A stretch of DNA of 9,598 nucleotides, taken from positions 1-9,598 of the forward strand of contig JAUVAE010000018.1 of NCBI GenBank assembly GCA_030591905.1, written 5' to 3'. The number at the start of each line of letters is the position of its first letter. Within the stretch, counting starts at the first letter, position 1. The position numbers and the translations under genes are program-made. This document shows positions 1 to 6,054 of this stretch, one piece after another. This stretch comes from Candidatus Komeilibacteria bacterium. Its GTDB lineage: Bacteria; Patescibacteriota; Patescibacteriia; UBA1558; S5-K13. The notes below the pieces were generated by a model. The model did not search any database and was not told where the DNA came from. It was given only the letters and a program-made list of their open reading frames with translations.

Positions 1-59
1 ATATCAAACCCTCTGATGGTGACTGGACGGAATCTCTAGAAATAAGACCAGACATTTAA
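1..59 (+). CDS. 3' end of an unidentified protein gene (partial)
   Basis: An open frame enters from the left edge (first whole codon at 3) and ends at a TAA at 57-59, giving the C-terminal peptide IKPSDGDWTESLEIRPDI. The other two forward frames are closed by stops within the first 40 bases. A good intrinsic terminator begins 12 bases after the stop, which supports a real gene end. The codons (TGG, ACG, GAC) are richer in G and C than the neighbouring genes. Eighteen residues are too few to name a family. Confidence 0.5.
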   Translation, partial: IKPSDGDWTESLEIRPDI

Positions 60-70
60 TCGTCAAATAA

Positions 71-105
71 AAAAAGCTCCGCGTAAAGTGGAGCATTTTT
101 ATTTG
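71..105. terminator. Bidirectional intrinsic terminator between convergent genes
   Basis: A stem is formed by GCTCCGC (76-82) and GTGGAGC (88-94) around the loop GTAAA, with one G-T pair. It is preceded by a run of A (68-75) and followed by ATTTTTATTT, so it can act on both strands. It lies 12 bases after the stop of the left-edge plus-strand gene. It can also end the minus-strand trpS transcript, although the 111-180 repeat lies between trpS and this hairpin. Confidence 0.85.
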
Positions 106-110
106 TACTT

Positions 111-180
111 GTCATTATCCGGCTTGACCGGATAATCCAGAACCCGTATTCTAGATTCCCCGAATAAATCGGAGAATGAC
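111..180. repeat. Imperfect palindromic repeat doublet (REP/MITE-like)
   Basis: Two 32-base arms (111-142 and 149-180) are inverted copies of each other with 23 of 32 positions matching, separated by 6 bases. Both outer ends read GTCATT/AATGAC. The left arm is itself a perfect 9-bp hairpin, ATTATCCGG (114-122) with CCGGATAAT (128-136), loop CTTGA. The right arm has a degraded version of the same hairpin. The form GTCATTcCCGG...CCGGgAATCCAG resembles a dispersed intergenic repeat that I recall from many bacterial genomes, including CPR. It lies between the terminator and the end of trpS and has no coding potential. Confidence 0.7.
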
Positions 181-185
181 AAATG

Positions 186-1175
186 CTAAATTAAACCCAT
201 TTTTTCTTTAATTTCTAAAATATTATTTTCAGCAATCTTTTTAGCTTTTTGAGCACCTTTTTCTAAAATCTTTTTCACTTTATCCTTATCTTTTTCTAAT
301 TTAACTATATTATCTTGAATAGGTTTTAAAGTATTAATAATAGTTTGAGCAAGTTCTGCTTTAAGTTCTGAATATTTCAAGTTACCATTATGATAATCTA
401 GGTTAAATTTTTTAACAATTTTTTCATCAGCAAAATTTTCTAATAAAGTAAATAAATTATCAACTCCCGGAGACATATGTCCGTCTTTTTGGGGTCCAGC
501 ATCGGTCTTAGCACTCATAATTTTTTTTCTAATAGTATCTTCATCATCTCGCAAAGCAATATAATTAGTAGTTCCTAAAGATTTAGACATTTTATTATTT
601 GGTTCTTGTAAAGACATTACTCGGGCACTTTTAGAAATAATTGGTTCAATCTTCTGAAAATACTCACCAAATTTATTATTAAACTTTCGTAAAATAGTAT
701 TAGCTAATTCTAAATGTTGTAACTGATCTTCACCAACCGGAACCAACTCACCTTTATAAAGTAAAATATCAGCAGCTTGCAAAACAGGATAATCAAAAAG
801 TCCCATATTAATATTATTAAAATTTTGCCGAGACTTATCTTTAAATTGAGTCATGCGTTGTAATTCGGCCATCGGAATTAAAGTATTGAATAACCAGGTT
901 AATTCAGTATGTTCTGGAACTCGAGATTGCACAAATAAAGTTGATTTTTTTGGATCAATACCCAGGGCTAATAAATCAATAGCTGTATTTAAAATTTGTT
1001 CTTGATAATTTTCTTGGTCATAATCAATAGTAATAGCATGTAAATCTACAATTGAATAGAAACAATCATGTTTATCTTGTAATTCAACCCAATTTCTCAA
1101 AGCACCTAAATAATTCCCAATATGTAATTCTCCTGTGGGCTGAATCCCTGAAAATAATATTTTTTTATCACTCAT
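186..1175 (-). CDS. trpS: Tryptophanyl-tRNA synthetase
   Basis: Charges tRNA-Trp with tryptophan in the cytoplasm (class I aminoacyl-tRNA synthetase). At 329 residues it has the usual length of the compact bacterial enzyme. The class I signatures are both present: HIGN at residues 18-21, within GIQPTGELHIGNYLGALRNW, and KMSKS at 195-199. The family segment VGEDQLQHLEL lies at 147-157 and the DYPVLQAADIL segment at 128-138. The C-terminal 40 residues are Lys/Glu-rich and probably form the tRNA anticodon-binding helices. The ATG start at 1175 fits the N-terminus of the family. No Shine-Dalgarno sequence is visible in front of it. It is last in the minus-strand block, 65 bp after RNase J, and has its own candidate promoter in that gap. 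No T-box is possible in such a short leader. Confidence 0.97.
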   Translation of the reverse strand: MSDKKILFSGIQPTGELHIGNYLGALRNWVELQDKHDCFYSIVDLHAITIDYDQENYQEQILNTAIDLLALGIDPKKSTLFVQSRVPEHTELTWLFNTLIPMAELQRMTQFKDKSRQNFNNINMGLFDYPVLQAADILLYKGELVPVGEDQLQHLELANTILRKFNNKFGEYFQKIEPIISKSARVMSLQEPNNKMSKSLGTTNYIALRDDEDTIRKKIMSAKTDAGPQKDGHMSPGVDNLFTLLENFADEKIVKKFNLDYHNGNLKYSELKAELAQTIINTLKPIQDNIVKLEKDKDKVKKILEKGAQKAKKIAENNILEIKEKMGLI

Positions 1176-1205
1176 ATATTTTATATTTTTATGTCTTATA
1201 GCTTT

Positions 1206-1234
1206 ATTATACCTATAAGCTAAAAAGCTAACAA
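1206..1234 (-). promoter_or_regulatory. Candidate sigma-70 promoter of trpS
   Basis: On the minus strand, TTGTTA (1229-1234) and a perfect TATAAT (1206-1211) are 17 bases apart. Transcription would start near 1199, giving a leader of about 24 bases before the trpS ATG. The -35 and spacer are overlapped by three tandem 8-bp repeats. Confidence 0.6.
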
Positions 1235-1239
1235 GCTAA
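1216..1239 (-). repeat. Three tandem 8-bp repeats in the trpS promoter
   Basis: Reading the minus strand, TTAGCTTG, TTAGCTTT and TTAGCTTA follow each other without gaps; only the last base varies. The array begins just downstream of the RNase J stop codon and covers the -35 hexamer and most of the spacer of the candidate trpS promoter. It could be an operator with three sites on nearly one face of the helix per 8 bp, or simple slippage expansion. Confidence 0.6.
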
Positions 1240-1240
1240 T

Positions 1241-2992
1241 TTAAACCTCTATAATCACTGGCAAAACCATAGGTCTTCTCTCAGTTTCTTGGTATAACAA
1301 ATTTCCTAATTGATTTCTAATCTTATTTTTAATAAACATATCATTAGCCATAGTTTTAGGATTATTAGACTTCATAATTTGTTTAATTTTAGCCCTAGCC
1401 TTTTCAATTAATTTTTTATTCTCTTTCATATAAACAAATCCTCGGGAAATAATATCTGGAGAATGAACTAAAGCACCAGTTTTGGCACTGATGGTAGCAA
1501 TAGCTACAATCATTCCATCTTCGGACATCATTTTTCTATCCCTTAAAACAATATGAGAAACATCACCCACACCCAAACCATCTACAAAAACATAATCTGC
1601 CGGAATTCTTTTATTAGTTAGTTTTCCACCCAGTTTGGTAAATTCCATAACTTGACCATTATCAGCAATAAAAATATTTTTAGGATCTATTCCAACTTCA
1701 GCAGCCCATTTAGCATGAATATGTAAAAAAGAATGATTTCCTTCTATAGGAACAAAATATTTTGGATTAACTAAATTAATCATTAATTTTAAATCTTCTT
1801 TTTTAGCGTGACCACCAGCATGGACATCCATCATTTGATAATGAATAACTTCCGCACCTTGACGATACAAAGAATCTTTTAATCTTTGCACTGACCTTTC
1901 ATTACCCGGAATAACTGAAGATGAAAAAACTACTGTGTCATTTTTACCAATTTCTAAAAAACGATGTTCTCTGTTTACAATTCGCATCAAAACAGCTCTA
2001 TCCTCTCCCTGAGCACCTGTACAACAAATAACAATTCTATTATCAGGATATTCTTTTAATTGCTTCTCGGTGATAAAAGTATCTTTTTTAAAAGATAAAT
2101 AACCTAATTGATGAGCAATTTCTACATTGGTTTTCATACTATAACCATCAATAAGAATTTTTTTGTTTAATTTTTCAGCAGCATCAAATATTTGTTGCAA
2201 TCTATTTAATAGAGAAGCAAATGTTCCAATAATAACCCGGCCATGAGCATTTCTAATAATATTGAATAAATTAGTTTGAATTTCTGACTCTGAAATTTGA
2301 TGTCCAGAGTGAGGAGCATTAGTTGAATCAGATAATAAAGCTAAAACATTTTCTGTTCCTAATCCCGCAATTTTAGAAACTTCTGGCATATCTCGTACTG
2401 ATCCATCAAAATCAAGTTTAAAATCTCCGCTATGAACTACTTTCCCTAAGGGAGTATCTACAATGATTCCCATTGAAGCTGGGATGTTATGACTGACTGC
2501 AAAAAAGGAAACTTTAAAACATCCTAAAGTTAATTTATCGTCAGTAGTTACGGCTTGAAGATTCAAAGGATGAGCATCTTTAAATTCTTCGTGTCTCTTT
2601 TTTATTAATCCCAATGTTAAAGGAGCGCTATAAATCACTGGGTTACCCAAATCTGATATCAAATAAGGAATAGCTCCAATATGATCCAAATGTCCATGAG
2701 TAATAACAACTCCTCTAATATTTTTCTTTTTGCCTTTTAAATATTCAATATTTGGAATAATAAAATCTATTCCGGGCATGTCTTCTTCTGGGAATTGAAT
2801 TCCCATATCAATGATAATAATATCATTCTCATATTCCAAAATCGTCATATTTCGTCCGACTTCTTCGTTTCCGCCTAAAATAATAATTTTAAGCTTACCA
2901 TGATCAAAAGTTTTGACCTTGGTTATTTTTTTTCTGTTATGAGTAGGTCTATTTTTAAAATGACCACTCTTTAATTGTGTTTTTTTAATCAT
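1241..2992 (-). CDS. rnj: Ribonuclease J (metallo-beta-lactamase/beta-CASP)
   Basis: Endo/5'-exoribonuclease of the RNase J family, acting in mRNA decay and rRNA maturation. Residues 1-33 are a basic extension (many Lys, Arg, His). The metallo-beta-lactamase core starts near residue 34 with KLKIIILGGNEEVGRN. The metal motif THGHLDH is at 98-104, with further ligands H168 (SHNIP) and D190 (HSGDF). The beta-CASP region follows, including DSTNAPHSG at 222-230 and HAGGHA at 391-396. The C-terminal domain is complete, ending ERRPMVLPVIIEV. Oddly, the position expected to hold the last metal-ligand histidine (PVHGE in B. subtilis RNase J1, H390) reads PIEGNH here, so E417 replaces it; the spacing of 22 residues from H395 supports the alignment. 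At 583 residues the length is normal. No Shine-Dalgarno sequence is visible. It lies 101 bp after the solute-binding protein gene. Confidence 0.96.
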   Translation of the reverse strand: MIKKTQLKSGHFKNRPTHNRKKITKVKTFDHGKLKIIILGGNEEVGRNMTILEYENDIIIIDMGIQFPEEDMPGIDFIIPNIEYLKGKKKNIRGVVITHGHLDHIGAIPYLISDLGNPVIYSAPLTLGLIKKRHEEFKDAHPLNLQAVTTDDKLTLGCFKVSFFAVSHNIPASMGIIVDTPLGKVVHSGDFKLDFDGSVRDMPEVSKIAGLGTENVLALLSDSTNAPHSGHQISESEIQTNLFNIIRNAHGRVIIGTFASLLNRLQQIFDAAEKLNKKILIDGYSMKTNVEIAHQLGYLSFKKDTFITEKQLKEYPDNRIVICCTGAQGEDRAVLMRIVNREHRFLEIGKNDTVVFSSSVIPGNERSVQRLKDSLYRQGAEVIHYQMMDVHAGGHAKKEDLKLMINLVNPKYFVPIEGNHSFLHIHAKWAAEVGIDPKNIFIADNGQVMEFTKLGGKLTNKRIPADYVFVDGLGVGDVSHIVLRDRKMMSEDGMIVAIATISAKTGALVHSPDIISRGFVYMKENKKLIEKARAKIKQIMKSNNPKTMANDMFIKNKIRNQLGNLLYQETERRPMVLPVIIEV

Positions 2993-3012
2993 AATTATTT
3001 GTTTAAGTTCAA

Positions 3013-3040
3013 AATATAAATATAAAAAATAAACTTACAA
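3013..3040 (-). promoter_or_regulatory. Weak candidate promoter of RNase J
   Basis: In the 101-bp gap, the minus strand carries TTGTAA (3035-3040) and TATATT (3013-3018) 16 bases apart, with a predicted start near 3006 and a leader of about 13 bases. The gap is almost pure A/T, so chance matches are likely. Read-through from the solute-binding protein gene is the alternative, as no terminator hairpin is visible in the gap. Confidence 0.35.
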
Positions 3041-3093
3041 TAAACCACATTAAAAGTGATAAATTTTGTATTTATTCTATTTTATATTTAGAA

Positions 3094-4950
3094 CTATTTT
3101 TTAAATGTTTTTTTAGTTTTCAGATACCAATTTTCTATATTAGAAAACCTATCTGATGGAAGATAAATAACTTTTGTATCCACACCTTTAATATCGCTAT
3201 CCATTGGATAATGATAAGTTGGTCTGAATAAAAATATAGCTATATATTCTTTCTTAAGAATTTCTTGAAAATTCTCATATTTTTTTAATCTCTCTTCAAA
3301 AGAAGTTATCTTTCTAGCTTCTTCTAAAATGTCATCAATATTCTGATTAGCAAAGATGCTAAGATTTAACCCTATCTTTGTTTGAGAAGAATGCCAAAAT
3401 GGATAAGGATCAGGGTCATATGATAAAATTTGAGCAATTAACAAAATTTCATACTCCCGAGGCTCAATAGTTTGACTGGTAATTTTGTTTCGAGGAATAA
3501 TTTCTAAATTAGTTATTATTCCTAATTTTGACCATTGCTTTTTTATATACTGTAAAATTTTAATATATTCATTATTATCTACACTAGTTATTGTTAGTTC
3601 TAATTTCTGTTCATCTTTTTCTAAAAATTTATCTTTCATTTCCCAACCAGCTTCTTTTAATAATTCAGCACTAGCTTCTAAATCATATTTATCCTGCTGA
3701 GGATCTATAATAAAATCTAAAGGACCATAAGCCTCTTTTAATCCTGAACCTAGTTCTGCGGCCAATTCTTTTTTATTGATAGCCATGGAAAGAGCTCTTC
3801 TAATGTCTCTATCTTTTAATAATTCTTGTTTTTTAGGATTGAAAAATAAAGCTGAATATTGAGGCATATTAAAATTATAAACTTCAAAATTTTCTGAATT
3901 CTCTATCTCCTTATAATTATCTTGAGATAAAAAACTTATTCCCTGAACTTGGTTATTCTTTAAAGCTTCCAGAGCAAAATCAGAACTACCAAATAATTTC
4001 AAAACTATACTTTTTAAATAGGCTCTCTTTCCATAATAATCTTTAAAATTAACTAAAGTATATTGTCTTATATAACCGGATGAGTCTTTTTTAAATGACT
4101 TATACATAAAAGGCCCTGTTCCAATTGGTTTTTTATTTAATTCCGTTAAAGTAGAATTTTCTGGGCTAACATTTTGCCATAAATGCATTGGTAATATTCC
4201 AAAAGTTAAAGTAGAAATAAATGGGCTAAATGGTTCCGCCAAGCTAAGCTTAAAAGAATCATCAGATATTTTTTCAAAAATTACTCCCTGTAATGTTTTA
4301 AATAAGGGACTTTTGAATTCGGGATTCTGAATAGCAACTAGAGTAAATCCAATATCATCAGAAATTAATTTTACTCCATCGTGCCAAAAAATATTATCTT
4401 TCAAAATAAATATGTATGTTTTTTGATCTTCGCTAATTTCATATTTCTTCACTAAATCATTTTCCAATTCGCCATTAGTATTAATCTTAAATAAACCTGA
4501 AAAAATTAATCTACTAATATCTCGGTCTGCATCATTAGCCTGACAAAGAATTGGATTAATGTACTGAATTTGACCTACTAATCCTTCCGTATACTCTCCT
4601 CCATATTTAGGGACTTCTACTAGATTATTCCAAAGAAAACGTCCACCTAATAAAACAACTGAAAGTAATAAAAAAACTAGAGAAATAAAAATTATTCTTT
4701 TTTCTTTATAATCTAAAAAATATTTAATCTGTTTTATTTGTCGAATGCTAGGAATTTTTCTTTTAGACAAAGAAAATAATAATTTTTGTTCGTCATTATA
4801 CTTAAAAGGTAATAAAGATTTGAATTTAGGTATAACAACAAACTTCATAAATCTAAGTGATCTATTTAAAAGATTACCCGCCCGATTATTTGGAGAGAAT
4901 ATTTTTTTAGTTTTAATTAAAAACTTCTTGAGCAAAGCTGCTAAATTCAT
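3094..4950 (-). CDS. Membrane-anchored family 5 extracellular solute-binding protein
   Basis: Relative of DppA/OppA, the binding proteins that capture peptides or similar solutes outside the membrane for ABC transporters. Residues 1-84 are strongly basic and lack a signal peptide. A single hydrophobic segment follows at about 85-107 (IIFISLVFLLLSVVLLGG). The binding domain runs from about 114 (PKYGGEYTEG) to the end, with typical segments INPILCQANDADRDISRLIFSGLF at 131-154 (family signature region), KPIGTGPFMYKSF at 274-286 and RDIRRALSMAINKKEL at 381-396. There is no lipobox cysteine, so the transmembrane helix should be the anchor, with the basic part in the cytoplasm. No permease or ATPase gene is present in the window. 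M35 is a possible later start, but ATG 4950 follows secG by 31 bp. An AGGA at 4954-4957 is only 3 bases from it. Substrate cannot be told. Confidence 0.9.
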   Translation of the reverse strand: MNLAALLKKFLIKTKKIFSPNNRAGNLLNRSLRFMKFVVIPKFKSLLPFKYNDEQKLLFSLSKRKIPSIRQIKQIKYFLDYKEKRIIFISLVFLLLSVVLLGGRFLWNNLVEVPKYGGEYTEGLVGQIQYINPILCQANDADRDISRLIFSGLFKINTNGELENDLVKKYEISEDQKTYIFILKDNIFWHDGVKLISDDIGFTLVAIQNPEFKSPLFKTLQGVIFEKISDDSFKLSLAEPFSPFISTLTFGILPMHLWQNVSPENSTLTELNKKPIGTGPFMYKSFKKDSSGYIRQYTLVNFKDYYGKRAYLKSIVLKLFGSSDFALEALKNNQVQGISFLSQDNYKEIENSENFEVYNFNMPQYSALFFNPKKQELLKDRDIRRALSMAINKKELAAELGSGLKEAYGPLDFIIDPQQDKYDLEASAELLKEAGWEMKDKFLEKDEQKLELTITSVDNNEYIKILQYIKKQWSKLGIITNLEIIPRNKITSQTIEPREYEILLIAQILSYDPDPYPFWHSSQTKIGLNLSIFANQNIDDILEEARKITSFEERLKKYENFQEILKKEYIAIFLFRPTYHYPMDSDIKGVDTKVIYLPSDRFSNIENWYLKTKKTFKK

Positions 4951-4981
4951 TATTCCTGTATATTAAAGAGATTATATATAA

Positions 4982-5194
4982 TTATATAAATATATGAGCT
5001 AGACTAATAATAAAAAATAACACTGCTAAAACAATCGTTGCTATAAATATTGTTTTCTCAGCACCTCTTTTAGTCTGAAAAGATGCTCCACCTCCGCCAA
5101 AAACAGAAGAAAGACCGCCACCGCGACTTTGAAAAGATATAGCAATAATTAATAACATTGCTATTACTATTTGTAATATATTTAAGGGTTTCAT
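4982..5194 (-). CDS. secG: Preprotein translocase subunit SecG
   Basis: Small membrane subunit of the SecYEG channel, assisting SecA-driven export. The 70 residues hold two transmembrane helices (about 4-20 and 48-68). The connecting cytoplasmic loop is glycine-rich, as is characteristic of SecG: QSRGGGLSSVFGGGGASF at 22-39, then TKRGAEKT at 41-48. Length and layout are normal for a compact SecG. An AGGA (5203-5206) lies 8 bases before the ATG, though a strong candidate promoter overlaps it. It is the first gene of the minus-strand block, 31 bp ahead of the solute-binding protein, whose export needs the same channel. The pairing may reflect simple co-transcription. Confidence 0.93.
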   Translation of the reverse strand: MKPLNILQIVIAMLLIIAISFQSRGGGLSSVFGGGGASFQTKRGAEKTIFIATIVLAVLFFIISLAHIFI

Positions 5195-5206
5195 AATTCT
5201 TATCCT

Positions 5207-5235
5207 AGTCTAGCATAGATAAAGCTTTATGTCAA
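5207..5235 (-). promoter_or_regulatory. Candidate promoter of the secG block
   Basis: The minus strand has a perfect TTGACA (5230-5235), a 17-base spacer and TAGACT (5207-5212), with a TGC extended -10 element before it. The start would fall near 5200, leaving a leader of only about six bases before the secG ATG; the AGGA at 5203-5206 would then not be in the mRNA. The -35 lies 5 bp from the 5241-5310 repeat. Confidence 0.6.
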
Positions 5236-5240
5236 TGAAA

Positions 5241-5310
5241 GCCTCATCCCCAACCCTTCTCCCTGCCTGCCGGCAGGTAGGCATTTCTGACGGAGAAGGG
5301 CGCTTACTTG
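5241..5310 (+). repeat. GC-rich dispersed repeat, left copy of an inverted pair
   Basis: The unit begins GCCTCATCCCCAACCC and ends GCGCTTACTTG. It folds through CCCTTCTCC (5254-5262) with GGAGAAGGG (5292-5300). Inside lies the perfect palindrome CCTGCCGGCAGG (5266-5277). Its high GC content contrasts sharply with the surroundings. A related copy lies inverted at 5357-5414. I recall similar units, and the CCTGCCTGCCGGCAGG core, as frequent in CPR genomes. Confidence 0.75.
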
Positions 5311-5356
5311 TTCATTCATTAATGTTTGTAAATAATTATGAGTATTAATAAATATT

Positions 5357-5414
5357 CGAGTAAGTGCCCCTCTCCTGTCCCGCTAACGGGATGGAGAGGG
5401 GCTAGGGGTGAGGC
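5357..5414 (-). repeat. GC-rich dispersed repeat, right copy of an inverted pair
   Basis: On the minus strand this reads GCCTCACCCCTAGCCC at one end and GGGGCACTTACTCG at the other, matching the left copy (5241-5310) at both ends. It forms a 10-bp stem GCCCCTCTCC (5366-5375) with GGAGAGGGGC (5393-5402), topped by TCCCG (5378-5382) and CGGGA (5387-5391) around CTAA. The two copies are separated by 46 A/T-rich bases. It ends 10 bases before the promoter of the 5452 gene. An open frame from ATG 5338 runs through it by chance. Confidence 0.75.
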
Positions 5415-5423
5415 GAATTATTA

Positions 5424-5432
5424 TGTTATAAT
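5424..5432 (+). promoter_or_regulatory. Extended -10 promoter of the 133-residue membrane protein
   Basis: TGTTATAAT is a perfect extended -10 element (TATAAT at 5427-5432). No -35 match is found where the repeat copy ends, which an extended -10 does not require. The start near 5439 would give a leader of about 13 bases that begins just before the Shine-Dalgarno sequence at 5441-5447. Confidence 0.7.
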
Positions 5433-5451
5433 AAAGATAGAAGGGAGTATT

Positions 5452-5853
5452 ATGATTATAAAAAAAAGATCTAAAAATCGCGGTCACTTATTATTTTGGA
5501 GATTCTTGACTTACACTTGGGCCATCCTAGCTGCCACATTTTTTGCTTTAGACTTTTTCAAAATAATGGATTGTTCTGGCACTTTACAAACAATTACCAT
5601 TTTATATATTTCTATTCTATCTATTTTTACTAGTATTAAAGAATTTCATCGTTGGAAAAATAAAAAATTTCTTTCTAGATATAGAGGTGAAATATTTGTT
5701 ATCATCTATACTCTATTAATAGTAATCTTCATAATTTTAAGCACTATTAATCCCAAAATATATTCTATCCGCCCAGAATTTACTACTACTTATTTAGCAA
5801 TTCTTGGTATTTTCGCAATTTCTTATAATTCTAAATATTTGAAGAATAAATAA
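5452..5853 (+). CDS. Four-helix membrane protein of unknown function
   Basis: I do not recognise this family. The 133 residues contain four likely transmembrane segments, at about 13-35, 43-61, 79-98 and 110-124. A basic loop (KEFHRWKNKKFLSRYRGE, 63-80) joins the second and third. The N-terminus (MIIKKRSKNR) is basic, so it should face the cytoplasm. The start at 5452 is chosen because AAGGGAG (5441-5447) lies 4 bases upstream and an extended -10 promoter just before that. An in-frame ATG at 5338 would add 38 residues translated from the GC-rich repeat and would lie upstream of the promoter, so it is rejected. The gene stands alone, divergent from secG and convergent with folD. Bioinformatic annotation would probably call it hypothetical; a role in envelope or transport cannot be argued from sequence. 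Confidence 0.8.
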   Translation: MIIKKRSKNRGHLLFWRFLTYTWAILAATFFALDFFKIMDCSGTLQTITILYISILSIFTSIKEFHRWKNKKFLSRYRGEIFVIIYTLLIVIFIILSTINPKIYSIRPEFTTTYLAILGIFAISYNSKYLKNK

Positions 5854-5884
5854 AACGACTCACAGTTAAATAGTTAAAAACTAA

Positions 5885-5919
5885 AAAATCACCCATTCGA
5901 CTAGGCTCAGGGTGATTTT
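5885..5919. terminator. Bidirectional terminator derived from a dispersed repeat
   Basis: AAAATCACCC (5885-5894) pairs perfectly with GGGTGATTTT (5910-5919) around a 15-base loop. It sits between the convergent membrane protein gene and folD. On the minus strand the stem is followed by six T, then more T-rich sequence, so it may serve folD best. The stem and loop (CCCATTCGACTAGGCTCAGG) resemble the CACCCTGAGC...TCGAAGGGTG repeat that I recall as widespread in bacterial genomes. Bases 5920-6054 up to folD are A/T-rich and show no other feature I can support. Confidence 0.75.
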
Positions 5920-6054
5920 AAAATATAAAAATAAATTTTTTAATTTTTCTAATACTAATATTTTAACCTTATCTCTAAAATATTCCCTTATAAAGTTAAT
6001 TTAACCAAAAAAAGCCCTTAAAAAACCCTTTATCAAAATCTTGAATCTATAATT

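Noticed and set aside
1176..1240. T-box or Trp attenuator before trpS
   Set aside because: The gap is only 65 bases, with a predicted leader of about 24. That leaves no room for a T-box, and there is no leader peptide with Trp codons.
3485..3700. 71-codon plus-strand open frame inside the solute-binding protein gene
   Set aside because: It lies antisense to a well-supported gene, has no Shine-Dalgarno sequence or promoter, and its Ser/Leu-rich translation is typical of antisense A/T-rich DNA.
4745..4966. 73-codon plus-strand open frame antisense to the start of the solute-binding protein gene
   Set aside because: It mirrors the Lys/Arg-rich N-terminal coding region on the other strand and has no initiation signals or family resemblance.
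4951..4981. Separate promoter for the solute-binding protein gene (TATAAT-like matches on the minus strand)
   Set aside because: The 31-base gap is almost all A/T and gives several equivalent matches without a -35; co-transcription from secG is simpler.
5241..5414. CRISPR-like array from repeated GC-rich units
   Set aside because: There are only two copies, in inverted orientation and of unequal length, with one spacer. This is a dispersed hairpin repeat, not a CRISPR.
5996..6054. Possible folD terminator in the CCCTT-rich stretch
   Set aside because: The repeated CCCTT motifs are direct, not inverted, and give no stable stem; the hairpin at 5885-5919 is the better terminator.
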